A DNA stretch of 64,000 nucleotides from Aphrophora alni. Lineage: Eukaryota; Arthropoda; Insecta; Hemiptera; Aphrophoridae. Location: positions 149,197,830-149,261,829 of the forward strand of contig OY740765.1 of NCBI GenBank assembly GCA_963513935.1. Direction: 5' to 3'. Of the stretch, positions 23,610 through 37,889 are shown one piece after another; position 1 is the stretch's first letter; every line of letters begins with the position of its first letter. Under the pieces are notes generated by a model. That model made no database searches and was not told where the DNA came from. It worked only from the letters and a program-made list of their open reading frames with translations. Both the position numbers and the translations under genes were made by a program.

Positions 23610-23870
23610 TCACAAGGACTGGCAAAGTAGCTGGTTTCTGACAAGAAGGATTTCTCTCGGTCATCATCGCATTATAAAAAAAAGAAGAAAATCCCATGGA
23701 AGTGAAATACTCTAATAGCGTCAGTATTTTAATAGAACAAGAGTTTGTCAAGAGAGACCTAATGTAAATATTATAGAGAGGGATCTAACCCAAGACTACA
23801 TACAGCTAGAATCTCTTCATATTACACCGCCCGTACTCATTATAACGAGTTCCTGAGGATTATTCTTGTT
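23610..23870 (-). mobile_element. Short dispersed repeat, minus-strand copy
   Basis: On the plus strand: TCTCTCGGTCATCATCGCAT, AAAAGAAGAAAATCCC, ATACTCTAATAGCGTCAG, GTCAAGAGAGACCT, AGAGAGGGATCTAACCCAAGAC, and ACCGCCCGTACTCATTATAACGAG. It ends near CCTGAGGATT. This is the reverse complement of the plus copies at 46.2 and 63.2 kb and is nearly full length. Confidence 0.75.
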
Positions 23871-24084
23871 TTAAATTATAGATTCTAACCAAAGCCATAA
23901 AATATGTTTCATTCACGTTTCAACCCCTCAAAACCCCTCTCTCTGGGGGGGGGGATAGGATGAAGCAAGCACTTTTTTTACACCTTTTTAGTGGAGCGAA
24001 CATAGTAAGCAGAATTTCATTTGCAGAGGGTTAAAATCGAAATGTTACAAACTATGAATCTTGAAATTATTTTATGGTTCATAC

Positions 24085-24405
24085 AGCTTTTGTGGTTCAA
24101 GGACCCTCCATGTCTGTCTATCTACTGTCTGTAAGTCGCTACTAGTATACACAGACAAAACGTTAAATCCTATATAATATATTTAAAACTTTACATTCTT
24201 ATTTTATTGTCCCACATATAGGATAACTGAAAACTATCGAATTGAAAATTTTCATTTTTGAAAATATTACGTTTGGGGCTAGAAATAAAACTAGAAGTTA
24301 TTGTTATTACTAATATGTTTATTTCACGAAGATATTAATATGTTGGCGATAGGCCCCTTAAAAGATTTCCACTTAATAAAAATAACTGTACCTACCTGTG
24401 ATCTT
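24085..24405 (+). repeat. Dispersed repeat, copy 1 (partner at 53.64 kb)
   Basis: Shared blocks with 53640-53980 are CTGTCTGT, AATCCTATATA, ATATAGGA, AAAACTATCGA, AAACTAGAAGTTATT, TATGTTGGCGATAGGCCCCTTAAAAGA and AACTGTACCTA. It is diverged but collinear. The CTGTCTGTCT beginning is typical of old insect dispersed repeats. No coding sequence is seen. Confidence 0.7.
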
Positions 24406-27189
24406 AGCACTCGCTTGGCCCTTTTATTTTCCATTTAATTTGAACCCTTCAATCTGTCGAAGGCGCCTTCACTCTCACATTTTATAGTATAGGGAAAATT
24501 ATTCTGCGGGTTAAAAAATGTCGTGTTTTTTTAGCATAAATCCATTTTGAGGTCACATGTGTCCAAAAATTAGGGTTTTTTAATGTTGTCTTCCCTCTGT
24601 TGTCTGTTGTCGAACGCGTGGGCGTATCTCAGGAATTCTTTTCCCCCATTTTTTCGATAACTTGCAAAATAACCAAATCAACCTTGACCACCGGTCATTA
24701 AATGTCATTAATTTAATACTATTTACACTGAGGACGCCTCAAACAAAACAAGTTTAACTTTAAACATTTTGAGTTGCCCCCAAAATCCCCCATTTTGGGG
24801 GACACTACAAATTTCCAAAATCGTAAAATGAAACCTCCTGTCAAGATTGCACCACTACCCAAAGATATCTCTGAATACTTACTAAGGGGAAAATATAGGA
24901 GGGTCCTGACTTTTTATACATCCATTATTATTCTTTTCCACAATACGAAAATTTTGTTGAAAAAAAAGTTTTAGTTTTTGAGATATAAACTACAAAATAT
25001 CCCGAAAACTAAAATACTTATACACATTGTTTTCAACAAAAATTTCCGTCTTGTGGAGAGGAAAATAAACGTGGAAAAGTATTATTACTATGCTTACATA
25101 ATATCTTCATTATTTTTCATCTCCACTTCGTCTTGCATAAGACTTGGCTAAACTTGTTGAACTGCTCTCTGTCTTGGTCGCCTAGATATCACTTAGCCTT
25201 GAAACTACCATACAGTAACAAAAGTATTATGAATTGTACAACAGTTCTACACACTGGTTACCATCACTGAGCTAACTTCATATTCTAATATCCTTGCAAT
25301 TTTTAAAATCAACTACCCTCTCTGTCTAAAAATCATTGCACTATTCAACCCTCCTGGTTAGAATCATTCTGTATTGTACATTAATCATACAAATTGTACA
25401 ACGTAATCATTCATAATACTAGACTTACGTATAAACTATTGTACTTATAATTTGAATAAGCAAAACAAAAATTTCATCATTTTATATTATAATTGTTTAT
25501 ATTATATGTATACATAATTTTTATTTAGGGAAACCTATCGGAATCTATAATTTATAAACTACTTACTCTTACAAACATGACTTTTAATTTTTTTTTATTG
25601 CTAGGTCAAAAAATGTATTTCTTTCACCAAACTTCACCAAAACTTTATCAATTAAGACTATTTCAAACATCCAAAGTAAACTACATTTTTTCAGAGAAAA
25701 ATTATTTGTAGCCTAAACTAACTTATACTCAAATTATCAATCTATACCATAATTATCTCAGAATCTACGCTTTTCGGTTTTTTATGTAAATCATTAATTT
25801 GTAGTATTATTTTCAAACCCTTCATTTAAAAAATGTTAAAACCACTTTCATTACAAAATTCTCCGTAAATCCATCGTAAAGAAATTATTGTAACTCGCAG
25901 AACCTTTTATTTTTTTCATTGAACATTTGTTTTTCTCGTAGATCATTTTTCTTAGAATATTTTTTCATAGAATCGTCTTATAACATTATTCCCCTAGCAA
26001 TCGCAGAACACCATTCGTTGTAAATTCGCAGAAACCTTATTTATCGCTTAAACCTTACTTAAAAAAACATCCATCCACCATTCCAACTTCCTAATAATAC
26101 TAAATACTTATTACAATAAAAAAACCCTATAAACTCTTCCTTTAATTTTGACACTAGTTTCCTCCTTCATCGATTTATCAGCTTTAACTAATTTTCAACA
26201 AATATTGTTTTTGGTTTTTTTATATATTTTTTTAATCCAACAATTACATTGATTTTAAACATATTTTTTGTACTACTACAAAATTTACATCTCTGTTTGA
26301 CCATTAAAACTCTATATTTGTTCCTTAGCAAAAGTCTTCCTTAATTTTTTTTTAATCGATTTTTAGTAATAATAATATTCTGAAAACTTTTTATTTAAAT
26401 TCTTGATTTCAGTTAATGTCAAATTCATTAAGGCAACATTTATTCAAAGTAGTAAGTGATGTAATCATGTATCTGGAAATAACTAATAGGTTACAACTAT
26501 GAATGTAGTATCAAATTTCATGTGCATCAGCATTCATGCTACACACATTCTAAAAGAAGTCTTTTGTCAGCATTACTTGCGTAATCTTACTATGTCAACC
26601 AATTAGTTTTACAACCAAAGAATTACTTATGACACAACATTTGTTTACAATCATCTCAGCTAATAAATTCACCCAGATCAAAAATAAACCTCCGTTAAGC
26701 CTTTATAAGTCCATTACCGTGATGACTTTATCGTAGGAAAGAAGAAGCAATTTGACTTAAAAATTCAGCACGCGGAAATATACAAATTACAGACTAGGAA
26801 ATTCCCCTACTCATCACATAACATAACCTTCATACCATACTTCATATGCAATAAACCTGATGTAAGTATTTCTTGTGCCCACTCAGTCCATTGCTTGTTA
26901 AACACGAAAGACAAACTTTAAAATGACCACTTATAATATTCAATATTTCAAATTGCATAACAACCATATATACCATAACTTACCAATTGACCATACCTAC
27001 CACTAGACATGAACAAAAACTGTTTAAAATGGTAGCCATTTTAACACTTTTAATTTTATTTTTTCGAATATCAATATGTTTATATTTGAGGACACTTTAT
27101 TCCCCTGCTTTCCCTTTCCCGAGGTCATGAAACGTGAATATCAGTGGAAAATACAGGTCAATATATATTACCATTACCTACCTTACTTT
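24406..27189. other. Unannotated AT-rich sequence
   Basis: The only distinct structure is a 9-10 bp perfect hairpin at 24777-24800 (CCCCCAAAAT / ATTTTGGGGG, loop of C residues). From 25100 to 27000 the sequence is AT-rich with no recognised repeat or frame. Confidence 0.4.
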
Positions 27190-27440
27190 ATACTTCTAAT
27201 ACTGGGGAAATAAAAAGGGGAAAAAAACCCATAAAAACCCTGTATCCTACCAGTACTCCAATAGCGTCAAAGTTGGAACAAAAGAAGAATTGGACAAGAG
27301 AGACCTGCTAGGATAGATGATAGAGTGGTATCTAATCAAACAGTATATTAAAAATGGTGTAGACCCAGTTACGGTCTCTCGGGACTACAATGCTTGTACT
27401 CACTATACAGGTGAGCCCCTAAAGGGCTATAGATAAAGAA
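27190..27440 (-). mobile_element. Short dispersed repeat, minus-strand copy
   Basis: Plus-strand order: GGGGAAAAAAACCC, AGTACTCCAATAGCGTCAAA, TTGGACAAGAGAGACCTGCTAGGAT, AGAGTGGTATCTAATC, GTGTAGACCCAG, TCTCTCGGGACTACAATGC, TGTACTCACTATACAGGTGAG and CCCCTAAAGGGC. It matches the 23.6 kb copy block for block. Confidence 0.75.
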
Positions 27441-28714
27441 GAATACAGAACTGTCACCATTTTTATATTGTCTGACTATTTTAAGTATCATATTCAAAAC
27501 TCATTATATTTCACACAAAAATTCTGTTTTATACCTAATGTTAATTTACAAGGCGTAACCTATAAATGATCGAAGATGTTCGTTATTGCTATCAAACTTT
27601 TTATCTAACTCATGCGCGTGACAGTAATTGAACGTGCTTAAAATATATTTGACATTAGATAGTCATAACATTAAAATTCTGCGCATGCGCCGTAGATACA
27701 AACTTTCACCACTTTCCATTTCAACGTACCGTCATTTACCTTTCTTCACGTAAATAAACCATCTCTACTCGTGAAGGGCGTACGTAATTCATTTTGTTAA
27801 GTAAGATTTTCTAATATGCAGGGTGTCAGTGATGTAAATTTAAGAGAGATAAAATGCCTGATATGAAGCTGAAATTCTGACATGATTTCTGTTACGTGTC
27901 GAGCTCTACCGTGTTATAATGAAGATTCATAGTTGTACAAAATAATTTATTACAAACATTTTATAACGGGGCAAAAATACATATTGAGATTTTGGAGAAT
28001 TTTCCCCTGTAGTTAAAAAAAGTTGTTTTTGAAATGATGTCGGTCTGTCAAACGACTGTAGTCTGTGCATTCCAAAAGTGAGGATGAGTATCAATCAAAT
28101 TGAGATATATTTTGAACAAATCTCGGGATTTTTTACAAATTTATCGATAACTCAAAATGTTATGAGAGTTGTTACAAGGAAAAACATCGAACTTTTCAAA
28201 ACTTCTCGAACAATTTTTAGTAAATTTTCTACAAGTCTGGCTTCTAGAGTGAAAACAATATTGGTAGCTCTTAGAAATTAATATTTAGGGCTTTAAAAAA
28301 AATTAGATTATTAAAGTATATTACATGGTAGGAATACTGTAAATCCTTCAGTTCAGAACACAAAACAATCATTGCTACAGACTGTAAAACTGCACAGACT
28401 GTATTGAGAAACCTCGTGGCTTACACCTTCTAACACGTCATGGAAAACAGTCCTATATACTCTTCCAGCAGTGGAGGAACGTGGTCAGAATCTATGTGAG
28501 ACGGAGGGGGGCAAGGTAGGGACGTTGGAGGTTTGAAACGTAGCCAAGGGGCTCTGGATCATGCTAGTCGTCGGAGGAACTCTAGAGGCGTGTTTTTGAA
28601 GAAATATAGGAGTTCATGACTTTAGAAGGCTGAGCAAACCACATGTGTACATTAATTGTATTTTCAGAGATATATTGAAAAATGAAAATCTATTATGTTA
28701 GAGATATAAAATTA
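27441..28714. other. Unannotated sequence
   Basis: Includes a G/C-richer stretch at 28380-28620 with a TATATAGGACTG-like word on the minus strand. That could be part of an LTR or promoter, but nothing diagnostic is visible. Confidence 0.35.
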
Positions 28715-28935
28715 ACATTAATAAAAACAAGTTACAGCAATGCAGAACAGTTTCAAATTACAATGACCACACGTGTAAGACACTATGGTTATTCAACTTT
28801 AAGTTCCCAAAATAATAAGCAAACTATACATAAAATCCTGAGAACTGGCCTTTGTAAACTCAAAAGTTTCCGCGGTAAACTACACGATTGAAAAAAAAAG
28901 GATCGTCCAATCAGAAAAAAAGCCCGCGAATATTA
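28715..28935 (+). repeat. Dispersed repeat, copy 1 (partner at 33.58 kb)
   Basis: AGTTACAGCAATGCAGAACAG, then TTTCAAATTACAATGACCAC, ACGTGTAAGACACTATGG, GAGAACTGGCCTTTGTAAAC and a CGATTG end. It matches 33578-33800 collinearly with roughly 10-20% differences by eye. Family unknown. Confidence 0.8.
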
Positions 28936-29164
28936 ACCTATGAAATCCAGAGGAAATACAAAGATAATTGAAATGATTCATTGCGTAAGGAATAAGGTGG
29001 GGGTGACACTTGAAAACTCGTTCTCAGTCCTTCGACAATAATCAACTAACGAGAGGTAATAAAAAGAGAAACAAAAAATTACATGTATGACGATTTAGTA
29101 AAATTAAACAAGTTCCCATATAAGAGAAATTAGTGTATTACGAGGCAAACAAAAATCTAAAGAT

Positions 29165-29850
29165 ATTGCAAACTGTGAAGTAAATGTTAAGTGAAAATTC
29201 AAAAATTAAATCAATAACAATTACCGATAGAAACTTAAAAAGTGCTACGAATCGAGAAACAGCGAAATATCGAAATGTAGTCAGTAATTTAAACATTCAT
29301 GCAAGGGAGATCTCATAATGAAAATCAATTAATTAAAACTAAAGTTCAAATTAAATTCATGACAACAAATTGGATTCACAATAACTAAAATAATCTTTAA
29401 ATCAACCATTTGTAACTAACACTAGGTTTAAAAAAATTCGAAACTCCTTTGGGTTAAATTAGCTGAATACCTTTCATGCAATTTTAATGGAGCTAGAAAA
29501 ATCAAAAAGTGAGTCAACATTTATCTAAATATCATATAGAAATTTAAACTGGATAGCTTTAAGTAATATGAAAATACTTCATTATGTTACAGTAAGTAAT
29601 CAATTGTATATTAGATTGTAATAAAACTCTTTCAAATAAAAATGAATTGTTTTGTATCATTAAATGTTGAGTGGGCTGTATATTAAACATGGCACAGTTC
29701 TCTCTAGTGCAATCTGAATAATTTTAATAATAATGTATTCAGTTAATTCCATTTAGTTTGATAAGTATTGATGTTTAATGTTAATCAAATGTATCGATAA
29801 TTCTTGTAAATGAAAACAAAATTATGAATTTATTCAAACGAAATAATAAA
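29165..29850 (+). repeat. Dispersed repeat, long copy (partner at 59.35 kb)
   Basis: TTAAGTGAAAATTCAAAAAT, AAATCAATAACAATTA, GTAATATGAAAATACTTCAT, TATGTTACAGTAAGTAA, ATTGTATATTAGATTGTAA, AAACATGGCACAGTTCTCTC and TTTAATAATAATGTATTCA all recur at 59348-59790. The 59 kb copy lacks about 250 bp between the first and second halves. No coding content was recognised. Confidence 0.8.
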
Positions 29851-30925
29851 AATAATAAAATAAAAACGAGATACAGGTGAAAAGTAAATAATCGGCCATG
29901 GAGCAATAAATAATTATTTTATAACAATAAAACAGGTACTTTTTCAAAATCAGCTCTACCGATTTCGATCAAACTTTTATGAAATGTTAAACCCGTCTGT
30001 GAAATGTTAAATTTGCCTAGACACGTGTTCAAAATCGTTTATGAAACCTTTTTCGGTTTGGAATAATTGACAATAAACAAAATTGTCATCATTAAAAACT
30101 CTACTTTAATCATATACCCGGATGACGTTTGTTTGGCACACTGATTTAAATACGGGGGGCAGCTATTGGAACGAAAATGAGCCCTAACCTCACTAAAAAC
30201 TCTTCTTTAATCAAATACACTTAGGCCAAGTTATGGTACAAAAAAGCACTATATATTAAATGTCTTTTAAAATCTTCTTTTATACATTTAAATAAAGTTG
30301 ATACCAAGTTATCAATAAATAAAGGCTAAAACACCAGAAATAAAGGAAAGAAATCAACTTCTTGCGTATAAATATAATAGTAACATTGTTGGAGAGACTA
30401 ATATTATTTTTAACTTTGTATATGAGAAAGTTAGTTTAGTTTTTTTTCGAAGTTCATTTAATATAGATTAGTTAATGAATTAATTTAATTAAAAACTCCA
30501 CAAATATTGACGAATCATTAAAAATTCTTTTATTTTAATTCCTCAAGAAACTTGTTTTCTACAATCTACCGTTTACGATGTCAATTGTTATGAATTATTC
30601 AACGCGTTTTCTTCGTTGGAGGTTAGACTGTTTATCTCATCTCAGTGTGTTAAAATGAATTCTCCCATTTAATTTCCTTCCCCATCATTCCCTCACCCTG
30701 AAAGAGTAAACTAATTGCAGTTATTTATCTTAATTAAAAGCCTCCCCTAGCAAAGACAAAACCTACTCTTGTACCTGAGCCTGTGTCTTTTACACATAGT
30801 TTTTACAACCGAAGTATTAAAGCAAAACCAAATCAGTGAACTATTTCCACAAGTTGTGTAAAAATAAAGTTAGACAGAGATTTAATTCGACAATTTGTGT
30901 GTGTTCTAAAATTTTGCTCCCCCCC
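29851..30925. other. Unannotated AT-rich sequence
   Basis: No gene or repeat was recognised here. Confidence 0.4.
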
Positions 30926-31045
<120 letters not shown>

Positions 31046-31140
31046 TATCGAAATAATTCGCATTCTCTCTCCTCTCGCCCTCACCGCCTGTTTTGGTCCC
31101 CGTTTCTCTCTCTCCACCTCTCCCTCCCTTTTTCTTTCCT

Positions 31141-32384
31141 TTCATATACAGACTTATAGAATAGAATCCTATTGAAACTACTTCATTTTAATTTTCCTAC
31201 ATTAAAAAAATATAGAAACAGCCATTAATGAGATAGTGGCTATATAAAGTTGTGACAATTTTCAGACCTAGAATATAAAACAAGTTTCTAATCGTCAAAA
31301 TTTAAAGTTCTAAAACCTTTAGTAAATATAGTCAACCGATTTAGAAATTGGTAAAATGACAATTTTAATGGTTTAAAGTGATTTAATTGTTTAAAATGTG
31401 GAAGAGCAGCTAAGTTTTGGTTTTAGAGGGGAAAATTCCTTATTTGCAACATCATTTAAAACCCATCTTATAAACGGTAAGATAATTTTTACCGCCGACC
31501 TACCCATTTAGGGTATTATGGCACTAATGATTTCTTATTTCATTGCACGTATGTTTGTAAATATAGATTTGTTTGGTCATCGACTTTAAAGTTTAAAAAC
31601 AAATTTGTTTTTCAATAATTTTTTTCCTGTAACGCCGTATAACATCACAAAACAGTTCACTTTATGAAGCTTTCAAATCGACATCCAAAAATTCTCAAAA
31701 TTTTATTCTACGATTTAAACAAATGACAAAGTTAATACTAAAAACAAAATTGAAAATCACTTAATATCAACATTCAGAAAAAAATCGGCATTGCAGCTAT
31801 AATTCAATTTAATTAGAAAAATGGTTGTTCAAAATTTCAATATGGCGGTCATAAAGAAGCGGTTTCCACAAGTACCTCCTTCTTATCTAGGCAGCTCTTT
31901 GAACCCGTAATTTGTATAACTGGCAATCTACTTAATAAGTCGGCAAATTATCTGATACAAACACACATAAAAATATAAAAAAATTCTCATCCTATTATAT
32001 CCGTATATTAGGCACAAGCCTTTTATTTTAAATACGACTTATTTTACAGTTTTCGAACATAATTAAATTGTTAATCATATCATTAAAATGCACAAATACC
32101 TTGTTAACAATATACGCGTACAATGTATAGTTGAGTACTCATATTGACAATTTGTTTATCAAGAATAAAAGTTCGTAACAACTTTTGAAATTTTAATGAC
32201 ATAAAAGTTTTAACTGTCGAAAGTTTAACTACAGTTTATATACACTTGTAAAATCATTTTTCTAATAGCTGTAATATATACCCAGTTTTATAGCTGGAGT
32301 TTTATATCTAAGAAAATACTTTTCTCGAAGTCGCAAAATCGTTTCTCTCTGAAACAGTTAAAGTTTTAGGATTTGTTTTATGAA
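31141..32384. other. Unannotated AT-rich sequence
   Basis: No gene or repeat was recognised here. Confidence 0.4.
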
Positions 32385-33345
32385 GTAAAGGACGTAGGTT
32401 GCAGAATTACGATACCTTTAGTGCTGACATTTTATTCTTTGTTGCACCGTCGTTAAAATCTTTTAATCAATATACATATAGCAGGATCAATGCAGGATCT
32501 AAATTTACTATGGAAATGTTTTTACTTGTTTTATGAGCTAAAGGAACTAGGTTGCAGAATTATGATAACTTTAGTGCTGACATTTTATTCTTTGTTGCAC
32601 CGTCGTTAAAATCCTTTAATCAATATACATATAGCAGGATCAATGCAGGATCTAAATTTACTATGGAAATGTTTTTACTTGTTTTATGAGCTAAAGAACG
32701 TAGGTTGGGAATTATGATAACTTTAGTGCTGACATTTTATTCTTTGTTGCACCGTCGTTAAAATCTTTTAATCAATATACATATAGCAGGATCAATGCAG
32801 GATCTAAATTTACTATGGAAATGTTTTTACTTGTTTTATGAGCTAAAGAACGTAGGTTGGGAATTATGATAACTTTAGTGCTGTCATTTTATTTTTTGTT
32901 GCACCACCGTTAAAATCTTTTAATCAATATACATATAGCAGGATCTAAATTTACTATGGAAATATTTTTACTTGTTTTATGAGCTAAAGAACGTAGGTTG
33001 GGAATTATGATAACTTTAGTGCTGACATTTTATTCTTTGTTGCACCGTCGTTAAAATCTTTTAATCAATATACATATAGCAGGATCAATGCAGGATCTAA
33101 ATTTACTATGGAAATGTTTTTACTTCTTTTATGAGCTAAAGAACGTAGGTTGGGAATTATGATAACTTTAGTGCTGACATTTTATTCTTTGTTGCACTAC
33201 CTTTAAAATCTTTTAATCAATATACATAACTTATAGCAGGATCAATGCAGGATGTAAATTTACTATGCAAGTGTTTTTACTTGTTTTATGAGGTAAATAA
33301 CGTAGGATGTAGCATTACGATGGTTTTATTGCTCATCTTTTATTT
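32385..33345 (+). repeat. ~152 bp satellite, about six homogeneous units
   Basis: The unit contains GTAGGTTG, GAATTA(T/C)GATA, CTTTAGTGCTGACATTTTAT, TTGTTGCACCGTCGTTAAAAT, ATACATATAGCAGGATCAAT and GGATCTAAATTTACTATGG. The GTGCTGACAT word starts at 32421, 32574, 32726, 32878, 33019 and 33171 (periods 153, 152, 152, 141, 152). The 141 bp unit lacks the 11 bases around ATCAATGCAGG. A more diverged seventh unit ends near 33345. Confidence 0.95.
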
Positions 33346-33577
33346 CTTCTGCACCACCGGTAAAATATTTTATACCAAATACGTATAAGATGTTCTAGGA
33401 CAGGATCTAAATATACTTTGCAAATATATTTATTTGTTTTAAGGTGTAAGTTCCAGACTTGACTTTCTTCTTGTACCACAGTTAAATTCTTTCACACAAA
33501 ACACATTAGATTGCTTCATTATAGTATCGAAAATACTTACAAATATATTTATATGTTGTCAGAAATATCTATTGGAG
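33346..33577 (+). repeat. Degenerate units of the 152 bp satellite
   Basis: TGCACCACCGGTAAAATATTTT, ACAGGATCTAAATATACTTTGCAAATATATTTATTTGTTT and TTGTACCACAGTTAAATTCTTTCACA are recognisable but strongly diverged unit blocks. They lead into the dispersed repeat at 33578. Confidence 0.6.
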
Positions 33578-33800
33578 AAAAAACTTTAATACAAACTAAG
33601 TTACAGCAATGCAGAACAGTTTCAAATTACAATAAGCACACGTGTAAGACACTACGGTTATTCGACTTGAAGTTCTCAAGGATATTAGCAAACTATACAA
33701 GAAACCCTAAGAACTGGCCTCTGTGAACTCAAAGAGTTCCAACGGTAAAATAAACGATTGCCGTAAAGTAACGTTTAATCAGAACAAGCCTTTGAATATC
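33578..33800 (+). repeat. Dispersed repeat, copy 2 (partner at 28.72 kb)
   Basis: AAGTTACAGCAATGCAGAAC, then ACACGTGTAAGACACTACGG and AAGAACTGGCCTCTGTGAAC, ending near ACGATTGCCG. Collinear with 28715-28935. It sits within the diverged satellite region. Confidence 0.8.
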
Positions 33801-34009
33801 TACAAATTGATACATTAGCTCCTGACTCCAGCATGGTTTCGATGTTTTCGTTTTTGAATGTGTTAAATTCTGTGTTAATTGTGCAAACTCTTGAAGATTT
33901 ATTATGTTGTGTAAATAATGTATTGAATGCCTCCTATGTTATATCAGTTTCTGATTTTCGAGCTTTACTTACTCCATTCTGGTGTGTTGTTTGTAATAAT
34001 TTTGAAAGG

Positions 34010-34290
34010 TAAATAATTTGCATTGTTCAGTAAATTTGTTTTGTAGACCTAATATTTCTTCCTAGGTCAGTGAAATGAGATAAACACCGTGTTTGTTATC
34101 AGTTGACACTTGTATATTGTTATCAGTCGTGTTATACTTGTATGATAATATATTGAATTGTTCAGTATATTTGTTTTGTAGCCCTAATATTTTTTCCTTT
34201 GTCAGTGAACTGAGATAAACACCGTCTTTGTTATCAGTTAACACTTGTATATTGTTATCAGCCGTGTTATACTTGGATGATAAATTCGTT
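34010..34290 (+). repeat. Tandem duplication, two units of ~135 bp
   Basis: TTGTTCAGTA(A/T)ATTTGTTTTG, GTCAGTGAA(A/C)TGAGATAAACACCGT, TTGTTATCAGTT, CACTTGTATATTGTTATCAG and CGTGTTATACTTG occur twice. TAAACACCGT is at 34081 and 34216. Confidence 0.85.
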
Positions 34291-34429
34291 ATCTACCTGC
34301 GAGTCTTGCATCTGTATTACTGTTTTTGCATTGGTGTAACTTAGTTTGTATTAATGTTCAATTTATTGTTCTAATATAATAGATATCTTTGAGAATTCCT
34401 ATGAGCTTTTCACGTTTATTGTAAAATTT

Positions 34430-34681
34430 AGGTTTAGTGCTGATATTTTATTCCTTCTTTCACCACGTTAAAATATTTCACATAATTACATATAAATTGC
34501 TTAGATTCAATATTGTAAGTATATTGCAAATATATTTATGTATTTTATGAGGTATAGCAAGTTTATTTTCACAATTATTACGTTAGTTTCAGTGTTAATG
34601 TTGTATTCCTTCTTTCACAACGGTTAATTATTTTACACTAAACACATAGAGGTTACTTCACTACATGATCGAACAAACTAT
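34430..34681 (+). repeat. Diverged 152 bp satellite relatives, left of insert
   Basis: TTTAGTGCTGATATTTTATTCCTTCTTTCACCACGTTAAAAT and TTCAGTGTTAATGTTGTATTCCTTCTTTCACAACGGTTAA are two diverged units of the satellite. The array is broken at about 34682 by the (TA)n(GA)n insert and resumes near 35890. Confidence 0.65.
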
Positions 34682-35846
<1,165 letters not shown>

Positions 35847-36130
35847 TTCTTTTTATGATAAAACATGTTTCTTAACAACAAAACATCATTCAACAGGCGC
35901 ACATATTAACATATGTGTTATGAGGTAAAGCACGTTTGTCGTACAGTTACGACAGTTTTAATATTAACATTTTATTAATATTTTCGCAACATTTATATCT
36001 TTATACAATATACATATAAATTGCTTCCATACAGGATAAAAAAAAAATTACTAATATATTTATTAAGTAAAGTACGTTTGTTTCAGAATTACTATAGTTT
36101 AAATGTTACAGTAATCTCTTTTTTTTAAAT
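35847..36130 (+). repeat. Diverged satellite relatives, right of insert
   Basis: GTGTTATGAGGTAAAGCACGTTTGTCG, ACGACAGTTTTAATATTAACATTTTATTAAT, ATACATATAAATTGCTTCCATACAGGAT and AAGTAAAGTACGTTTGTTTCAGAATTAC resemble the satellite unit order (TTATGAGCTAAAGAACGTAGGTTG, TTTAGTGCTGACATTTTATT, ATACATATAGCAGGAT). Confidence 0.6.
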
Positions 36131-37490
36131 TTTTATTTGTATTTATTAAATTGTATATTTTTCTTGATTCTACTGCATAGATTGACTGGTATTAAATGCT
36201 TGTAAGTTGAAGTCTAGCAATTCTGAAATAAAAATAATGTTTAAAATATTAAATATAAAGATAATATTTGGAATCAAACCTAATTTTAAATTAGTTCGAA
36301 CTTAATTCGATTCTTTACTGGTTTTTAATTACAACTTTTTGTTGGAATTGATAAACTTGTTAATTTGCAATGTAACTCCGCTCTTTCTCAATTTATTCTT
36401 CTCTTTTTCCAATTGTATTAACTTTATCTCATTATAAAAGTACAATCACTTGATTTCTGTATTTATTCAAAATACTTATTATCCGGTGACGTAACAGCTT
36501 GCGATTAGGCAAAAGCAGTTTTCTAGTCGGATGATGTCCTGTAAGCACTCCGGGTTCGTGTCGCTGATATTTTAGCTTTCGGAATTATAAAACACTACCA
36601 CTACTCACAATGCTGGGCCAACATCGTAACTTTCAATCACTGCTGAAAATTGAATCCAGAACACCTTACCTAACATTACATTTTCTGTCAATCGGACCAC
36701 CTGTCGTGATAAAGTGTGTCACAAATTCTATAGGCAGACGGACAGTACATAGATAGATTACAATGTTCCTAAAAAAAAAAATTAAAAAAAAATAAAAAAA
36801 CAACTGCAGATATTTTACCATCACTCTAATATCTAATATGAACAGCATTGTTGGTATTTCTATTTATTTACATAAAAAATCAAAACCAATCTAAGACATT
36901 TAAACGAACTTAGATGTCACATTTTCCACAAAATAGGTACACATCTTCTAAAATATCTGTTTTTTTTTTGTTTTTTGTTGTTTTTTTTTGTTGTTTGGGA
37001 AATACAAACTCCCAATGTTTCCCAAACCTTATTTACACTCCACCGTTTTTGACCAAAATCTAATCAATTCGTTTCTCCCTAACACCTCCTCTCATTGAAC
37101 GTCATTATTTTAAACCAATGGAAGAAAACTTTTACAAAACTGTGTTGATTTTGAAACAGCATATCATCATAGACGGACATAATTTGGTAACTTTCTAAAA
37201 ATACTCCCATTTATGAAGTTTTGACACGATAAAAATATTTCCTTCATTACACAAACTATTTTGGACACCCAGGCTCCAAACTAAATATTAACCAACCAAC
37301 AGGTACTGGCAGTATCTCATCAAAAATTTCAGATCTGTAGTTATAGTTAAAAGGTTAAAATGAACCATGGTCGCCGCAACGGTCAGTGTTCGTATATGTT
37401 GTTATTATTATTATTTAATTCAGTCGTTGTAGCCTACTAATCTTTTTTTTAAATTATAAGGTTTAAATTTACGTCTTACGTCAATTGGTT
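36131..37490. other. Unannotated AT-rich sequence
   Basis: Poly-A and poly-T rich stretches near 36770-36800 and 36960-37000. No gene or repeat was recognised. Confidence 0.4.
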
Positions 37491-37499
37491 TTTATTCAT

Positions 37500-37800
37500 C
37501 TAAATTATTGCAGTTGCAGGCATTCGCCCATCGTCAGTTTTATACAAATTATAGTTCACACAACACATAATTCATTTCATTTGGTGGTCGTTGAAATCAA
37601 ACTTGTTCTTAAGAAAGTAACCGCAGCATCAACACATGGAGGTGCACTTCAACCCGTCAATTTGACACTGAAAGGAATTAGTTCACATCTTCTGTATCCG
37701 ATACCGTTAGACTTCCCTCCTTCCTTTGTCTCGCAATTATAGTATGGAATAAATACATTTGATTGTAAAGGAAGCTGGTAATTTAATATCTTCTTTGGGT
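37500..37800 (-). repeat. Inverted pair of Penelope terminal-repeat-like sequences, left arm
   Basis: Contains a degenerate hammerhead on the minus strand: CTGACGA (37537-37531), stem II GGGC/GCCT, then GCAAC in place of GAAAC. Further in lie TCACACAACACATAATTCAT, TTTGGTGGTCGTTGAAATC, TCAATTTGACAC, and AGTTCACATCTTCTGTATCC. All recur inverted in 37890-38190. The GGTGGTCGTT block links it to the 17.74 and 19.45 kb motifs. Confidence 0.65.
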
Positions 37801-37889
37801 TGTTTATGGGTGTTCGCCAACCCCCACTTATACACAAACATTAACATAATATCAGTTTTCTTTTCCTATGCGCGAAGGGACGTTCCTTA